Source: an uncultured Erwinia sp. (GTDB lineage: Bacteria; Pseudomonadota; Gammaproteobacteria; Enterobacterales; Enterobacteriaceae). Taken from it: 47,334 nt of DNA. The number at the start of each line of letters is the position of its first letter. Within the stretch, counting starts at the first letter, position 1. Position numbers and translations under genes: made by a program. The notes under the pieces were generated by a model. The model had not been told where the DNA came from. It ran no database searches and worked only from the letters and a program-made list of their open reading frames with translations. Positions 1 through 8,122 of the stretch are shown here, one piece after another. Location: positions 1 through 47,334 of the forward strand of contig CAMIKG010000038.1 in assembly GCA_946221915.1 (NCBI GenBank). Reading direction: 5' to 3'.

Positions 1-23
1 GTATTATATTAATAAGCAGGGTA

Positions 24-54
24 ATGTCAGGAGTGAGGAATTAACTCCTGACAT
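24..54 (-). terminator. perfect 11-bp inverted repeat downstream of prkB
   Basis: The arms ATGTCAGGAGT (24-34) and ACTCCTGACAT (44-54) are perfectly complementary around a 9-nt loop, starting 9 bp after the prkB stop codon. On the minus strand the bases after the hairpin are not a run of T, so it is not a canonical intrinsic terminator. It may be an RNA 3'-end stabiliser, a weak terminator or an operator. The position after prkB makes a transcript-end role the simplest reading. Confidence 0.35.
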
Positions 55-62
55 ACAAGACG

Positions 63-932
63 TTACTCGATTTTCTTCCCTTCCATTAACCGCTTAACCA
101 GCGGGCCCATAATCAGCTCCATTGCCAGTCCCATCTTACCGCCCGGCACCACCAGAGTATTGATATGAGAAATAAAGGAGCCCTGCAACATCGCCAGCAG
201 ATAGGGGAAATCGATATCCTCCAGTCCGCGGAAATGAATCACGACCAGGCTCTCATCCAGCGACGGAATATCGCGGGCGGCAAATGGATTCGAGGTATCC
301 ACCGTCGGTACACGCTGGAAGTTGATGTGGGTGCGGGAAAACTGCGGCGTGATGTAGTTGATATAGTCATCCATCGAACGCACCACCGAATCCATCACCG
401 CTTCGCGTGAATGGCCGCGTTCGCTGGTGTCGCGCACCAGTTTCTGAATCCACTCCAGGTTCACAATCGGCACCACGCCCACCAGCAGATCGACCTTCTC
501 CGCCACATTGTGCTGCTGGGTGACCACGCCACCATGCAGACCTTCATAGAACAGCACGTCGGTGGGTTCCGGCAGCGGCTGCCAGGGGGTAAAGGTTCCC
601 GGCACCTGATTCCACGGCACCGCTTCGTCATAGGTATGCAGATATTTGCGCGATTTACCGCTGCCGTTCAGGCCATATTCGACAAAGGTCTGTTCCAGTA
701 AACCAAAATCATTGGCTTCCGGGCCAAAATAGCTGACGTGACGCCCCAGATCGCGCGCTTTGCGGATCGCCATATCCATTTCTGGTCGGGTAAAGCGGTG
801 AAAGCTGTCACCTTCAATCTCGGCTGCGTGCAGATTGAGCTGCTGGAAAATCTTGCGGAACGCGAGGCTGGTGGTGGTGGTTCCGGCGCCACTTGAACCG
901 GTAACAGCAATAACTGGATGCCTGGCTGACAT
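63..932 (-). CDS. prkB: phosphoribulokinase-like P-loop kinase PrkB
   Basis: This 289-residue protein matches the full length of E. coli PrkB, a cytoplasmic member of the phosphoribulokinase/uridine kinase family. The Walker A loop GSSGAGTT lies at about residues 12-19, with an extra Thr run after it typical of this subgroup. The physiological substrate in enterics is not established; no Calvin-cycle genes are nearby, so a role in carbon fixation is unlikely. The ATG is preceded by AGGGAGC at good distance. It is the last gene of the yheT-yheU-prkB series on the minus strand, a conserved enteric arrangement. The 74 bp separating it from yheU contain an imperfect inverted repeat (CGGGCGA at 953-959 and TCGCCCG at 979-985), so partial independent expression is possible. 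Confidence 0.9.
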   Translation of the reverse strand: MSARHPVIAVTGSSGAGTTTTSLAFRKIFQQLNLHAAEIEGDSFHRFTRPEMDMAIRKARDLGRHVSYFGPEANDFGLLEQTFVEYGLNGSGKSRKYLHTYDEAVPWNQVPGTFTPWQPLPEPTDVLFYEGLHGGVVTQQHNVAEKVDLLVGVVPIVNLEWIQKLVRDTSERGHSREAVMDSVVRSMDDYINYITPQFSRTHINFQRVPTVDTSNPFAARDIPSLDESLVVIHFRGLEDIDFPYLLAMLQGSFISHINTLVVPGGKMGLAMELIMGPLVKRLMEGKKIE

Positions 933-1006
933 AATAAGCTCCCTGGATGATGCGGGCGATGTGCATTGTTAACACGATTCGCCCGGCAAAGTCATCTGGC
1001 GATCGC

Positions 1007-1225
1007 TTATTCGCGCAATTGCCCGCGCGGCATAATATTGACGGTCTCATGCAGTTCGGACCATACCAGCACCGCCTCGCCACTCTGCAGCTGGCGGCGC
1101 ACATCTGCCACTTTTTGCGTCAGCGAACGTTCCTGTTCGCCATAATCTGTGCCTTCACGCAACACAAAAGATTCAATCAGGTTTTCCAGCGCCTCAGGCG
1201 TCAGTTGTTGCCAGGGAATAATCAC
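1007..1225 (-). CDS. yheU: YheU family protein
   Basis: This is a 72-residue acidic cytoplasmic protein, the same length as E. coli YheU (UPF0270 family), beginning MIIPWQQLTPEALENLIE. The family has no assigned function; its short helical sequence contains the conserved REGTDYG segment in the middle. Only 3 bp separate its start from the yheT stop codon, so the two are almost certainly cotranscribed and translationally linked. No signal peptide or membrane segment is visible. Confidence 0.9.
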   Translation of the reverse strand: MIIPWQQLTPEALENLIESFVLREGTDYGEQERSLTQKVADVRRQLQSGEAVLVWSELHETVNIMPRGQLRE

Positions 1226-1228
1226 AGC

Positions 1229-2230
1229 TTATTGGTCCAGATAGTGAGAGAGCCAGTCCGGAATACGCTGTTCCAGCCACATCCGCGGCTGACGCAGTGT
1301 TCCGGAGACAAAGCCGACATGGCCGCCTTTGTCTGTCAGTTGATACTCAATAGTAGCAGGTAGCGCACTGAGATCGGGGATGACCTCCGGCGTCATAAAC
1401 GGATCGTCTTTGGCATGGATGATCAGCAGCGGCTTACGCACGCCCGGCAGCTGCGGCAGCGCGCTGCAGCGGCGGTAATAGTCAGTGGCGTCAGTGAAAC
1501 CATGAGCGCGGGCGGTGATGGCGTCATCGAAATCACGCAACTTTTTCAGCGCTTTTAACTGCAGCAGGTCGACCGGCAGGGTACCGGGCCAGCGCTGCAG
1601 TTTGCGTGTGGCGTTCTGCTTCAGTAATGTCAGCAGATAGCGCTGATAAACACGTGAAAAGCCCTGTTCCAGCCTGGCGCTGCAGGGCTCCAGCATCAGC
1701 GGCGCAGAGACCACCACGCCCGCATCCAGCAGGCAATCATCGCCCTGTTCCCCCATCAGATACGCCAGCATGTTGCCACCCAGTGAGACACCGACGGCAG
1801 CGGTCGGCACTTTCCCCCAGCGCTGTTGCAGCCACTGCAGGAAGTAGCGGGCATCGCTGGTTTCACCGGAATGGTAAATACGCTGCAGGCGATTGGGTTC
1901 GCCGCTGCAGCCGCGAAAATGCATCACCACGCCCAGCCAGCCGCGTGCCTGACAGGCCTGCAGTAAGCCGTGCGCGTAAGGACTATGGAAACTGCCCTCC
2001 AGGCCGTGGAACAGCACCATGCGTGGTTTGCTGTGCGCCTGCGCCGGATCTTCACTCCAGGCTAAATCGACAAAGTCGCCGTCCGGCAACTCCAGCCGTT
2101 GCCAGTGAGGCTGCAGCAGAATGCGACGGCGAACCAGGCGCGGCAGCAGGGTTTGCAGGTGTGGATTGCTCATCCCGGCCAGCGGGACAAAAGGATTACA
2201 ATTTCTTATCACAGGACATTCAGGTTCCAT
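1229..2230 (-). CDS. yheT: alpha/beta hydrolase YheT
   Basis: This 333-residue protein belongs to the YheT/ABHD1-3-like alpha/beta hydrolases. The oxyanion-hole motif HGLEGS is at residues 75-80, the nucleophile elbow GVSLGG has Ser149, and the acid and His are expected in HAKDDPF and KGGHVGF near the C terminus. It is probably an esterase or lipase with an unknown natural substrate. I chose the ATG at 2230 (MEPECPV) rather than a TTG 30 bp upstream, because the homologous E. coli N terminus aligns from here. It heads a tight unit with yheU. In E. coli yheS lies directly upstream; here a taurine block of about 5.3 kb and a repeat array separate the two. Confidence 0.9.
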   Translation of the reverse strand: MEPECPVIRNCNPFVPLAGMSNPHLQTLLPRLVRRRILLQPHWQRLELPDGDFVDLAWSEDPAQAHSKPRMVLFHGLEGSFHSPYAHGLLQACQARGWLGVVMHFRGCSGEPNRLQRIYHSGETSDARYFLQWLQQRWGKVPTAAVGVSLGGNMLAYLMGEQGDDCLLDAGVVVSAPLMLEPCSARLEQGFSRVYQRYLLTLLKQNATRKLQRWPGTLPVDLLQLKALKKLRDFDDAITARAHGFTDATDYYRRCSALPQLPGVRKPLLIIHAKDDPFMTPEVIPDLSALPATIEYQLTDKGGHVGFVSGTLRQPRMWLEQRIPDWLSHYLDQ

Positions 2231-2286
2231 ATTACACTGTCGGCTTCGTTGTCTAAGCAATCTTCAGGGTGAGGAGCACCCGCTTC

Positions 2287-2889
2287 ATGGAACTGAGTCT
2301 TTTCCTCTCTATGCTGGGATTTTTATGGGTCGCCGCCATTACCCCAGGCCCTAATAATATGTTACTCACTGCCTCTGGCGCGAATTTCGGTTTCTGGCGC
2401 TCTCTGCCGTTAATGATCGGCATTATGCTCGGCATGCAACTGATGCTGCTGCTGGTGGCGTTTGGCGTGGGCGGCCTGTTGCTGCTCTATCCTGCGCTGC
2501 ATCTTATTCTGAAAATCGCCGGCAGCCTTTATCTGCTGTGGCTGGCGTGGAAAATCGCGTCAGCACGTTACGAAAAACTGGAAACCGGCGACGCCCCTGC
2601 CGCGCCGATGCCGTTCTGGCAGGGTGGCCTGCTGCAGCTGATTAACCCAAAAGCCTGGCTGATGGCGCTGGGTGCGGTCGCCAGTTTTAGTCTGGCCGGG
2701 GCGGAATATCTCCATTCCGTCATCGCCATCAGCGTCGGTATTCTGCTGGTGAATATTGTCGCCGGTATTATCTGGCTGGGGTTCGGCACGCTGATTGGCC
2801 GCATCCTGCGCAGCCGCCGCGCCTGGGCGATCTTCAATATCTCCATGGGCCTGCTGACCGCCGCCTGCGTGCTGCTGATCTGGCATTGA
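2287..2889 (+). CDS. LysE/RhtB family amino acid exporter
   Basis: This 200-residue inner-membrane protein has about six hydrophobic segments and the family motif TPGPNN at residues 19-24, with LVNIVAGIIWLGFG in the C-terminal half. It resembles the EamB/RhtB group, which exports amino acids or their derivatives (cysteine, O-acetylserine, homoserine lactone). The substrate cannot be read from sequence. I start it at the ATG at 2287, with GAGGAG 10 bp upstream; a GTG 18 bp earlier is less likely. It is divergent from yheT (56 bp between starts) and its stop lies 1 bp from the stop of the LacI-type regulator. The neighbouring taurine genes make a sulfur- or nitrogen-linked substrate possible, but that is inference. 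Confidence 0.85.
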   Translation: MELSLFLSMLGFLWVAAITPGPNNMLLTASGANFGFWRSLPLMIGIMLGMQLMLLLVAFGVGGLLLLYPALHLILKIAGSLYLLWLAWKIASARYEKLETGDAPAAPMPFWQGGLLQLINPKAWLMALGAVASFSLAGAEYLHSVIAISVGILLVNIVAGIIWLGFGTLIGRILRSRRAWAIFNISMGLLTAACVLLIWH

Positions 2890-2890
2890 T

Positions 2891-3871
2891 TCAGGTTGAG
2901 GCGCGCTCCACCAGCTGCCAGTCGAGCACCTCATGCACCACTGGCGCGCGCTGGTTTTTAATGCGCGCCAGCAGTAACTGGACACTGCGCACGCCCAGCT
3001 GATGCATCGGTTGTTCAATGGTGGTCAGCGGCGGCGTGGTGACTGCGCTAAACGGCACGCCATCAAAACCCATCACCGCCAGATCCTGCGGCACCCGTAA
3101 ACCTGCCTGATGCGCGCTATGCAGCGCACCGCCCGCCAGCACGTCGGAAACGGCGAAGATGGCGTCTGGTGGTTCCGCCAGCTGCAGCATTTGTGTCATC
3201 GCCGCACTGCCTGCTTCGTAGTCGACATCACTGACATATTCGACGTGCTGCCACGTGAGTCCCAGCTCCGCCAGCGTCTCGCGATAACCCGCCTCGCGCT
3301 GGTGGGAATAGAGATAACGCATATCACTATTGATCAGCGCAATACGGCGATGGCCTTTCGCGGCCAGATGACGCACCACCGCGCTGGCGGCGCCATGGTT
3401 ATCAATGGTCACCGATGATGCCAGGTAAGAGGGATCGCCCTCGGCGCACTGCACCCACGGCGAGTCGCCAATCAGCGTGGTTAAGCCGGGCAGGCAGCTG
3501 ATGGCATCCATGGTGATGACACCATCGACGACTTTGCCGCTGAGCAACCCCAGATAGGCGGATTCACGCGTCAGGCGCGATTCCGAGTTACACAGCAGAA
3601 TGTGGTAACCGCGCGCTTCCGCCTCTTCTTCAATACCGCGCACTACCATTGAGCAGAACGGGTTGGTGATGCTGGAAACCAGCACCAGCAGCATTTTACT
3701 TTTCGACGTGCGCAGCTGGCGCGCCAGCAGGTTGGGCTGGTAGCCACTGGCGGCAATCGCGGCCAGCACTTTTTCCCGCGTTTCGGGTTTCACGCCGGGA
3801 TGTTGGTTCAATACACGCGACACCGTGGCGGTGGAAACCCCGGCGAGGCGGGCAACATTATCAATCGACAT
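2891..3871 (-). CDS. LacI family transcriptional regulator
   Basis: This 326-residue protein has an N-terminal LacI helix-turn-helix (VARLAGVSTATVSRVLN, about residues 6-22), the hinge-helix region before LRTSKSK, and a periplasmic-binding-protein-like effector domain that ends with IDNHGAA and GFDGVPFS segments typical of the CytR/RbsR side of the family. The start at 3871 is chosen because GAGG (3878-3881 on the plus strand as CCTC) is at the right distance; upstream in-frame ATGs would add a basic extension without family support. It is divergent from tauABCD with 247 bp between starts, so it is a good candidate for local regulation of tau. In E. coli tau is controlled by the LysR-type activator Cbl, so a LacI partner would be a different arrangement. 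The effector is unknown. Confidence 0.85.
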   Translation of the reverse strand: MSIDNVARLAGVSTATVSRVLNQHPGVKPETREKVLAAIAASGYQPNLLARQLRTSKSKMLLVLVSSITNPFCSMVVRGIEEEAEARGYHILLCNSESRLTRESAYLGLLSGKVVDGVITMDAISCLPGLTTLIGDSPWVQCAEGDPSYLASSVTIDNHGAASAVVRHLAAKGHRRIALINSDMRYLYSHQREAGYRETLAELGLTWQHVEYVSDVDYEAGSAAMTQMLQLAEPPDAIFAVSDVLAGGALHSAHQAGLRVPQDLAVMGFDGVPFSAVTTPPLTTIEQPMHQLGVRSVQLLLARIKNQRAPVVHEVLDWQLVERAST

Positions 3872-4067
3872 GCCAGACCTCATAACCCGCAAATCATTAT
3901 TCATTGAACGCATACCAGTATCACAAGTGGTCGGACAACACCTGAGATTTTTCCTGGTTTTTCGTCTCTTTCTCTTTTTCGGCTGCTGCATGAGCAAAGC
4001 AGATTAATTTCTAAGTTAATTTCGATCTTAAAAAGAATTTTTTATTACTTATCCTCTGGCGAGCCGT

Positions 4068-4079
4068 CAGTTAAAACTG
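4068..4079. promoter_or_regulatory. candidate LacI-type operator in the tauA upstream region
   Basis: CAGTTAAAACTG contains the inverted arms CAGTT and AACTG around AA. It lies 39 bp before the tauA start, in the 247-bp divergent region shared with the LacI-family gene. LacI-family proteins usually bind even-length palindromes, which fits, but the centre is AT-only rather than the common CG and the arms are short. The 3872-4118 region otherwise shows an AT-rich segment at about 4011-4050 and no confident -35/-10 pair. Confidence 0.25.
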
Positions 4080-4118
4080 GTCACGGTCAGCAAACAATTA
4101 TTCTAAGCGGAGTGTAAC

Positions 4119-5096
4119 ATGGCGGGAAAATGGCGTTTTACCTGGGTTGCGGCAGCATTGTCTCTGGCCGCGCTGAATGCGCAGGCCGTTGATGTCACGG
4201 TCGCTTATCAGACTTCAGCGGAACCGGCGAAAGTCGCGCAGGCGGACAATACCTTCGCTAAAGAGAGCGGGGCAAAAGTTGACTGGCGTAAATTCGACAG
4301 CGGCTCCAGTGTGATACGTGCGCTGGCGTCCGGCGATGTGCAGATTGGTAATATCGGTTCCAGTCCGCTGGCGGTCGCTGCCAGTCAGGGATTGCCCATC
4401 GAAGTGTTTTTGCTGGCGTCGCAGCTGGGTAACTCCGAGGCGCTGGTGGTGAAGAAAGGCATCTCTTCACCAAAAGACTTGATCGGCAAGCGTATCGCGG
4501 TGCCGTTTATCTCGACAACCCATTACAGCCTGCTGGCGGCGCTGAAGCACTGGGGGATTAAACCCGACCAGCTGCAGATTGTGAACCTGCAACCGCCAGC
4601 GATTATCGCTGCCTGGCAGCGTGGCGATATTGATGGCGCTTATGTCTGGGCGCCTGCGGTGAATGAGCTGGAGAAGGATGGCACGGTGCTGACGGATTCA
4701 GAGCAGGTCGGCAAGTGGGGCGCGCCAACGCTGGATGTGTGGGTGGTGCGTAAGGACTTCGCGCAGAAGCATCCGGACGTGGTGACCGCGTTTGCCCGCA
4801 GTGCGCTGGCGGCGCAGCAGGCTTATCTGCAGAACCCGGAGCAGTGGCTGCAGCAGGATGACAACCTTAACAAACTGTCGCGTCTGAGCGGCGTGCCGAA
4901 TGAGCAGGTGCCGGGACTGGTGAAAGGCAATACCTACCTCACCGCCGCGCAACAGGTCACTCAGTTGGGCAAACCAGTGGATAAAGCGATTGTCGATACC
5001 GCGCAGTTCCTGAAGGAGCAGGGCAAGGTGCCGCAGGTTGCCAGTGATTACAGCGCGTATGTCACCGATCGTTTTGTTAAACCTTTAGCGAAGTAA
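4119..5096 (+). CDS. tauA: taurine ABC transporter substrate-binding protein TauA
   Basis: This 325-residue periplasmic protein captures taurine for import under sulfur limitation. A signal peptide covers about residues 1-23, with cleavage after AQA and the mature chain starting VDVTVAYQTSAEP. The mature sequence closely follows E. coli TauA, including AKESGAKVDWRKFDSG, IGNIGSSPLAVAAS and VPFISTTHYSLLAALKHW. GGAG at 4109-4112 is well placed for the ATG. It is the first gene of tauABCD, with 12 bp to tauB. Close similarity to TauA rather than SsuA supports taurine instead of other alkanesulfonates, although the ligand range is inferred from the family. Confidence 0.95.
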   Translation: MAGKWRFTWVAAALSLAALNAQAVDVTVAYQTSAEPAKVAQADNTFAKESGAKVDWRKFDSGSSVIRALASGDVQIGNIGSSPLAVAASQGLPIEVFLLASQLGNSEALVVKKGISSPKDLIGKRIAVPFISTTHYSLLAALKHWGIKPDQLQIVNLQPPAIIAAWQRGDIDGAYVWAPAVNELEKDGTVLTDSEQVGKWGAPTLDVWVVRKDFAQKHPDVVTAFARSALAAQQAYLQNPEQWLQQDDNLNKLSRLSGVPNEQVPGLVKGNTYLTAAQQVTQLGKPVDKAIVDTAQFLKEQGKVPQVASDYSAYVTDRFVKPLAK

Positions 5097-5108
5097 CAGG
5101 AGGCGCCT

Positions 5109-5876
5109 GTGCTATCCGTCTCTCATTTACATGCCCATTACGGCGGCCAGCTGGTGCTGCAGGATATCAGTCTGACCATCGATTCCGGTGAGCTGCTGGT
5201 GGTGCTGGGGCCGTCCGGTTGCGGCAAGACTACGCTGCTGAATCTGATCGCCGGTTTTTTACCGGCGACATCCGGCACCATTACGCTGGATGGCGAGGCG
5301 ATCGATGGCCCGGGCGCGGAGCGCGGCGTGGTGTTTCAGCATGAGGGATTGCTGCCGTGGCGTAATGTGCTGGATAACGTGGCGTTTGGTTTGCAACTGG
5401 CGGGTGTCAGCAAAGCTGAACGCCGAGCGGTGGCGCAGCGCATGCTGAAGAAAGTCGGGCTGGAGGGGGCGGAACAACGCTTTATCTGGCAACTCTCCGG
5501 AGGTATGCGTCAGCGCGTTGGGATTGCCCGTGCGCTGGCCGCCGATCCGCGCCTGTTGCTGCTCGATGAGCCGTTTGGCGCGCTGGATGCTTTTACCCGT
5601 GAGCAGATGCAGGAGTTGCTGCTGACGCTGTGGCGCGACAGCGGCAAACAGGTACTGCTGATTACCCATGATATTGAAGAAGCGGTGTTTCTCGCCAGCG
5701 AACTGGTGCTGCTGTCGCCAGGGCCGGGACGCATTATTGAACGCCTGTCGCTGGATTTTGGCCGTCGCTATACGGCGGGGGAATCCTGCCGATCCATTAA
5801 ATCCGATCCGCGCTTTATTGAGCGTCGCGAGTATGTCCTGAGTCGCGTATTCCAGCAACGTGAGGTGTTCTCATGA
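5109..5876 (+). CDS. tauB: taurine ABC transporter ATP-binding protein TauB
   Basis: This 255-residue cytoplasmic ATPase powers the TauABC importer. The motifs are in order: Walker A GPSGCGKTT at residues 34-42, Q-loop near Gln77, signature LSGGMRQR at 129-136, Walker B LLLLDEP at 149-155 and the H-loop His187. Its length and sequence match E. coli TauB across the whole chain. It begins with GTG; an ACAGGAGG ribosome-binding site at 5096-5103 fixes this start. Its stop overlaps the tauC start by 4 bp, so the two are translationally coupled. Confidence 0.95.
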   Translation: MLSVSHLHAHYGGQLVLQDISLTIDSGELLVVLGPSGCGKTTLLNLIAGFLPATSGTITLDGEAIDGPGAERGVVFQHEGLLPWRNVLDNVAFGLQLAGVSKAERRAVAQRMLKKVGLEGAEQRFIWQLSGGMRQRVGIARALAADPRLLLLDEPFGALDAFTREQMQELLLTLWRDSGKQVLLITHDIEEAVFLASELVLLSPGPGRIIERLSLDFGRRYTAGESCRSIKSDPRFIERREYVLSRVFQQREVFS

Positions 5877-6700
5877 GTGCATTGATTAATGACAAGCTGG
5901 AGCCACGTCGATCGCGCTGGCGCTGGCCGCTGTCACGTCAGCTGACGCTGAGCCTCGCCACATTAATGGTGTTGCTGGCGGTGTGGTGGGTGGTCAGCGC
6001 CCTGAAGCTGATTAGTCCATTGTTTCTGCCTGCGCCACAGCAGGTGCTGCATCAGCTGCTGACCGTCGCCAGCGCCCAGGGGTTTATGGACGCCACGCTG
6101 TGGCAGCATCTGGGCGCCAGCCTGACGCGTATTCTGATTGCGCTGTTCGCTGCGGCGTTAATCGGTATCCCGGTGGGTATCGCTATGGGGCTGAACAGTA
6201 CGGTGCGCGGCATTCTCGACCCGCTGATTGAGCTTTACCGTCCGGTGCCACCGCTGGCTTATCTGCCGCTGATGGTGATTTGGTTTGGCATCGGCGAAAC
6301 CTCGAAAATTTTACTGATTTATCTGGCGATCTTTGCGCCGGTTGCGTTGTCCGCCGTGGCGGGAGTGAAAAGTGCTCAGCAGGTAAGGTTGCGCGCGGCG
6401 CGCTCGCTGGGCGCCAGCCGCTGGCAGGTGTTGTGGTATGTCATTCTGCCGGGCGCGCTGCCGGAGATTTTGACCGGGCTGCGTATTGGGCTGGGCGTCG
6501 GCTGGTCGACGCTGGTGGCCGCGGAGCTAATCGCCGCCACGCGCGGGCTGGGCTTTATGGTGCAGTCTGCCGGCGAGTTCCTCGCCACCGACGTGGTGCT
6601 GGCAGGTATCGCGGTGATTGCCGCAATCGCCTTTACTTTAGAACTGGGTCTGCGGGCGTTACAGCGTCGGCTGACCCCCTGGCATGGAGAGGTGCAATGA
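5873..6700 (+). CDS. tauC: taurine ABC transporter permease TauC
   Basis: This 275-residue inner-membrane permease is of the BPD_transp_1 type. After a basic cytoplasmic N terminus (LEPRRSRWRW) there are about six transmembrane segments. The EAA-loop region that contacts TauB is SAQQVRLRAARSLGASRWQVL, shown here only in outline around AARSLGAS, followed by LPGALPEILTGLRIG. It overlaps tauB and tauD by 4 bp each (ATGA junctions), so the operon is compact. Together with TauA and TauB it forms the import complex. Confidence 0.95.
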   Translation: MSALINDKLEPRRSRWRWPLSRQLTLSLATLMVLLAVWWVVSALKLISPLFLPAPQQVLHQLLTVASAQGFMDATLWQHLGASLTRILIALFAAALIGIPVGIAMGLNSTVRGILDPLIELYRPVPPLAYLPLMVIWFGIGETSKILLIYLAIFAPVALSAVAGVKSAQQVRLRAARSLGASRWQVLWYVILPGALPEILTGLRIGLGVGWSTLVAAELIAATRGLGFMVQSAGEFLATDVVLAGIAVIAAIAFTLELGLRALQRRLTPWHGEVQ

Positions 6701-7536
6701 ACGAACGTCTGACGATCACCGCGCTGGGCCCTTATATTGGGGCACAGGTCAGCAATGTGGATCTGAGTCGTCCACTGGGCGATGGGCAATTTGAGCAACT
6801 GTATCATGCGCTGATTCGCCATCAGGTGCTGTTTTTCCGCGATCAGCCGCTGACGCCAGCGCAGCAGCGGGCGCTGGCGGCGCGTTTTGGCGATCTGCAT
6901 ATTCATCCGGTTTATCCACACGCTGAAGGTGTGGAGGAGATTATCGTGCTGGATACTCACAACGATAATCCGCCGGATAATGATAACTGGCATACCGATG
7001 TGACCTTTATTGAGACGCCGCCCGCTGGCGCGATTCTGGCGGCGAAGCTGTTGCCGGAGAACGGGGGCGACACGCTGTGGACCAGCGGCATTGCAGCCTA
7101 TGAGGCGCTGTCAGAGCCGTTTAAAGTGTTGCTGAGCGGTCTGCAGGCGGAACATGACTTTAAGAAGTCTTTCCAGGAGTTTAAGTACCGGAAAACGGAA
7201 GAGGAGCATGCGCGCTGGCAGGAGGCGGTGGCGAAGCATCCGCCGTTGCTGCACCCGGTGGTGCGCACGCATCCGGTCAGCGGTAAAAAGGCACTGTTTG
7301 TTAACGAAGGCTTTACCACGCGGACCGTGGATGTGACGCAGAAAGAGAGCGATGCGCTGCTGGGCTTTTTGTTCGCCCATGTCACGAAGCCGGAGTTTCA
7401 GGTGCGCTGGCGCTGGCAGCAGGATGATGTGGCGATTTGGGATAACCGTGTGACGCAGCATTACGCCAATGCGGACTACCTGCCGCAGCGGCGGGTGATG
7501 CATCGGGCGACGATTCTGGGTGACAAGCCGTATTAA
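6697..7536 (+). CDS. tauD: taurine dioxygenase TauD
   Basis: This 279-residue Fe(II)/2-oxoglutarate-dependent dioxygenase hydroxylates taurine, which then releases sulfite and aminoacetaldehyde; the sulfite feeds cysteine synthesis. The iron ligands are intact and in the same numbering as E. coli TauD: His99 and Asp101 in WHTDVTF and His255 in VTQHYANADY, with the 2-oxoglutarate-binding Arg266/Arg270 region in RRVMHRATI. The start is the ATG of the ATGA overlap with tauC; a longer frame upstream is a read-back into tauC and is rejected. It ends the operon and faces yheS across the repeat array. Confidence 0.95.
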   Translation: MNERLTITALGPYIGAQVSNVDLSRPLGDGQFEQLYHALIRHQVLFFRDQPLTPAQQRALAARFGDLHIHPVYPHAEGVEEIIVLDTHNDNPPDNDNWHTDVTFIETPPAGAILAAKLLPENGGDTLWTSGIAAYEALSEPFKVLLSGLQAEHDFKKSFQEFKYRKTEEEHARWQEAVAKHPPLLHPVVRTHPVSGKKALFVNEGFTTRTVDVTQKESDALLGFLFAHVTKPEFQVRWRWQQDDVAIWDNRVTQHYANADYLPQRRVMHRATILGDKPY

Positions 7537-7574
7537 GTGAATGCCGGGGTGCTTGAGTGTCTGGGTGCTTGTTA

Positions 7575-8042
7575 GATCGAGATACCCGGGGCGACCATGC
7601 CGCGGTCCTCCGCGGTCAAGCCGCTACGGAGCCATCGTCATGTTTCCCCTAATCCCGTGCTGAGGTGTGGACTGGGATAAGTCGCCTGGCTGATCGAGAT
7701 ACCCGGGGCGACCATGCCGCGGTCCTCCGCGGTCAAGCCGCTACGGAGCCATCGTCATGTTTCCCCTAATCCCGTGCTGAGGTGTGGACTGGGATAAGTC
7801 GCCTGGCTGATCGAGATACCCGGGGCGACCATGCCGCGGTCCTCCGCGGTCAAGCCGCTACGGAGCCATCGTCATGTTTCCCCTAATCCCGTGCTGAGGT
7901 GTGGACTGGGATAAGTCGCCTGGCTGATCGAGATACCCGGGGCGACCATGCCGCGGTCCTCTGCGGTCAAGCCGCTACGGAGCCATCGTCATGTTTCCCC
8001 TAATTCCGTGCTGAGGTGTGGACTGTGATAAGTCGTCTGGCT
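7575..8042. repeat. tandem array: four head-to-tail 117-bp units
   Basis: Units start at 7575, 7692, 7809 and 7926, each with GATCGAGATACC, giving an exact 117-bp period. Units 1-3 are identical by direct comparison. Unit 4 differs at four places: CTCCGCGG to CTCTGCGG, AATCCC to AATTCC, ACTGGG to ACTGTG and GTCGCC to GTCGTC. Each unit contains the hairpin CCGCGG-TCCT-CCGCGG and outer arms GGGG...CCCC and CATG...CATG, so it can fold on itself. It lies between convergent tauD and yheS. The 586 bp from 7537 to 8122 hold no gene; 7537-7574 is a short spacer with a weak likeness to the unit's right part. I do not recognise the family. Confidence 0.95.
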
Positions 8043-8121
8043 GATCGAGATACCAGACCATGCCGGGGCTCTCTGCGGTCACCCCGCTGCGGACCCCGCA
8101 TCGTGCCCTTATCTATGTCGG
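8043..8121. repeat. decayed fifth unit of the 117-bp array
   Basis: This stretch starts in phase with the array (GATCGAGATACC at 8043, again 117 bp after the previous unit). It keeps GACCATGCCG, CTCTGCGGTC and CCGCTGCGGA-like segments, but has small deletions and many substitutions. It runs to the yheS stop codon and lacks the right third of the unit. The decay compared with the identical units 1-3 suggests that the array grew away from the yheS side. Confidence 0.8.
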
Positions 8122-8122
8122 T

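Noticed and set aside
6280..6696. Long 5' extension of the tauD frame into tauC
   Set aside because: TauD family length and the ATGA junction place the start at 6697; the extension is out-of-frame tauC sequence.
7537..8122. Repeat array as a CRISPR locus
   Set aside because: Units are 117 bp, directly adjacent, without variable spacers, and there are no cas genes.
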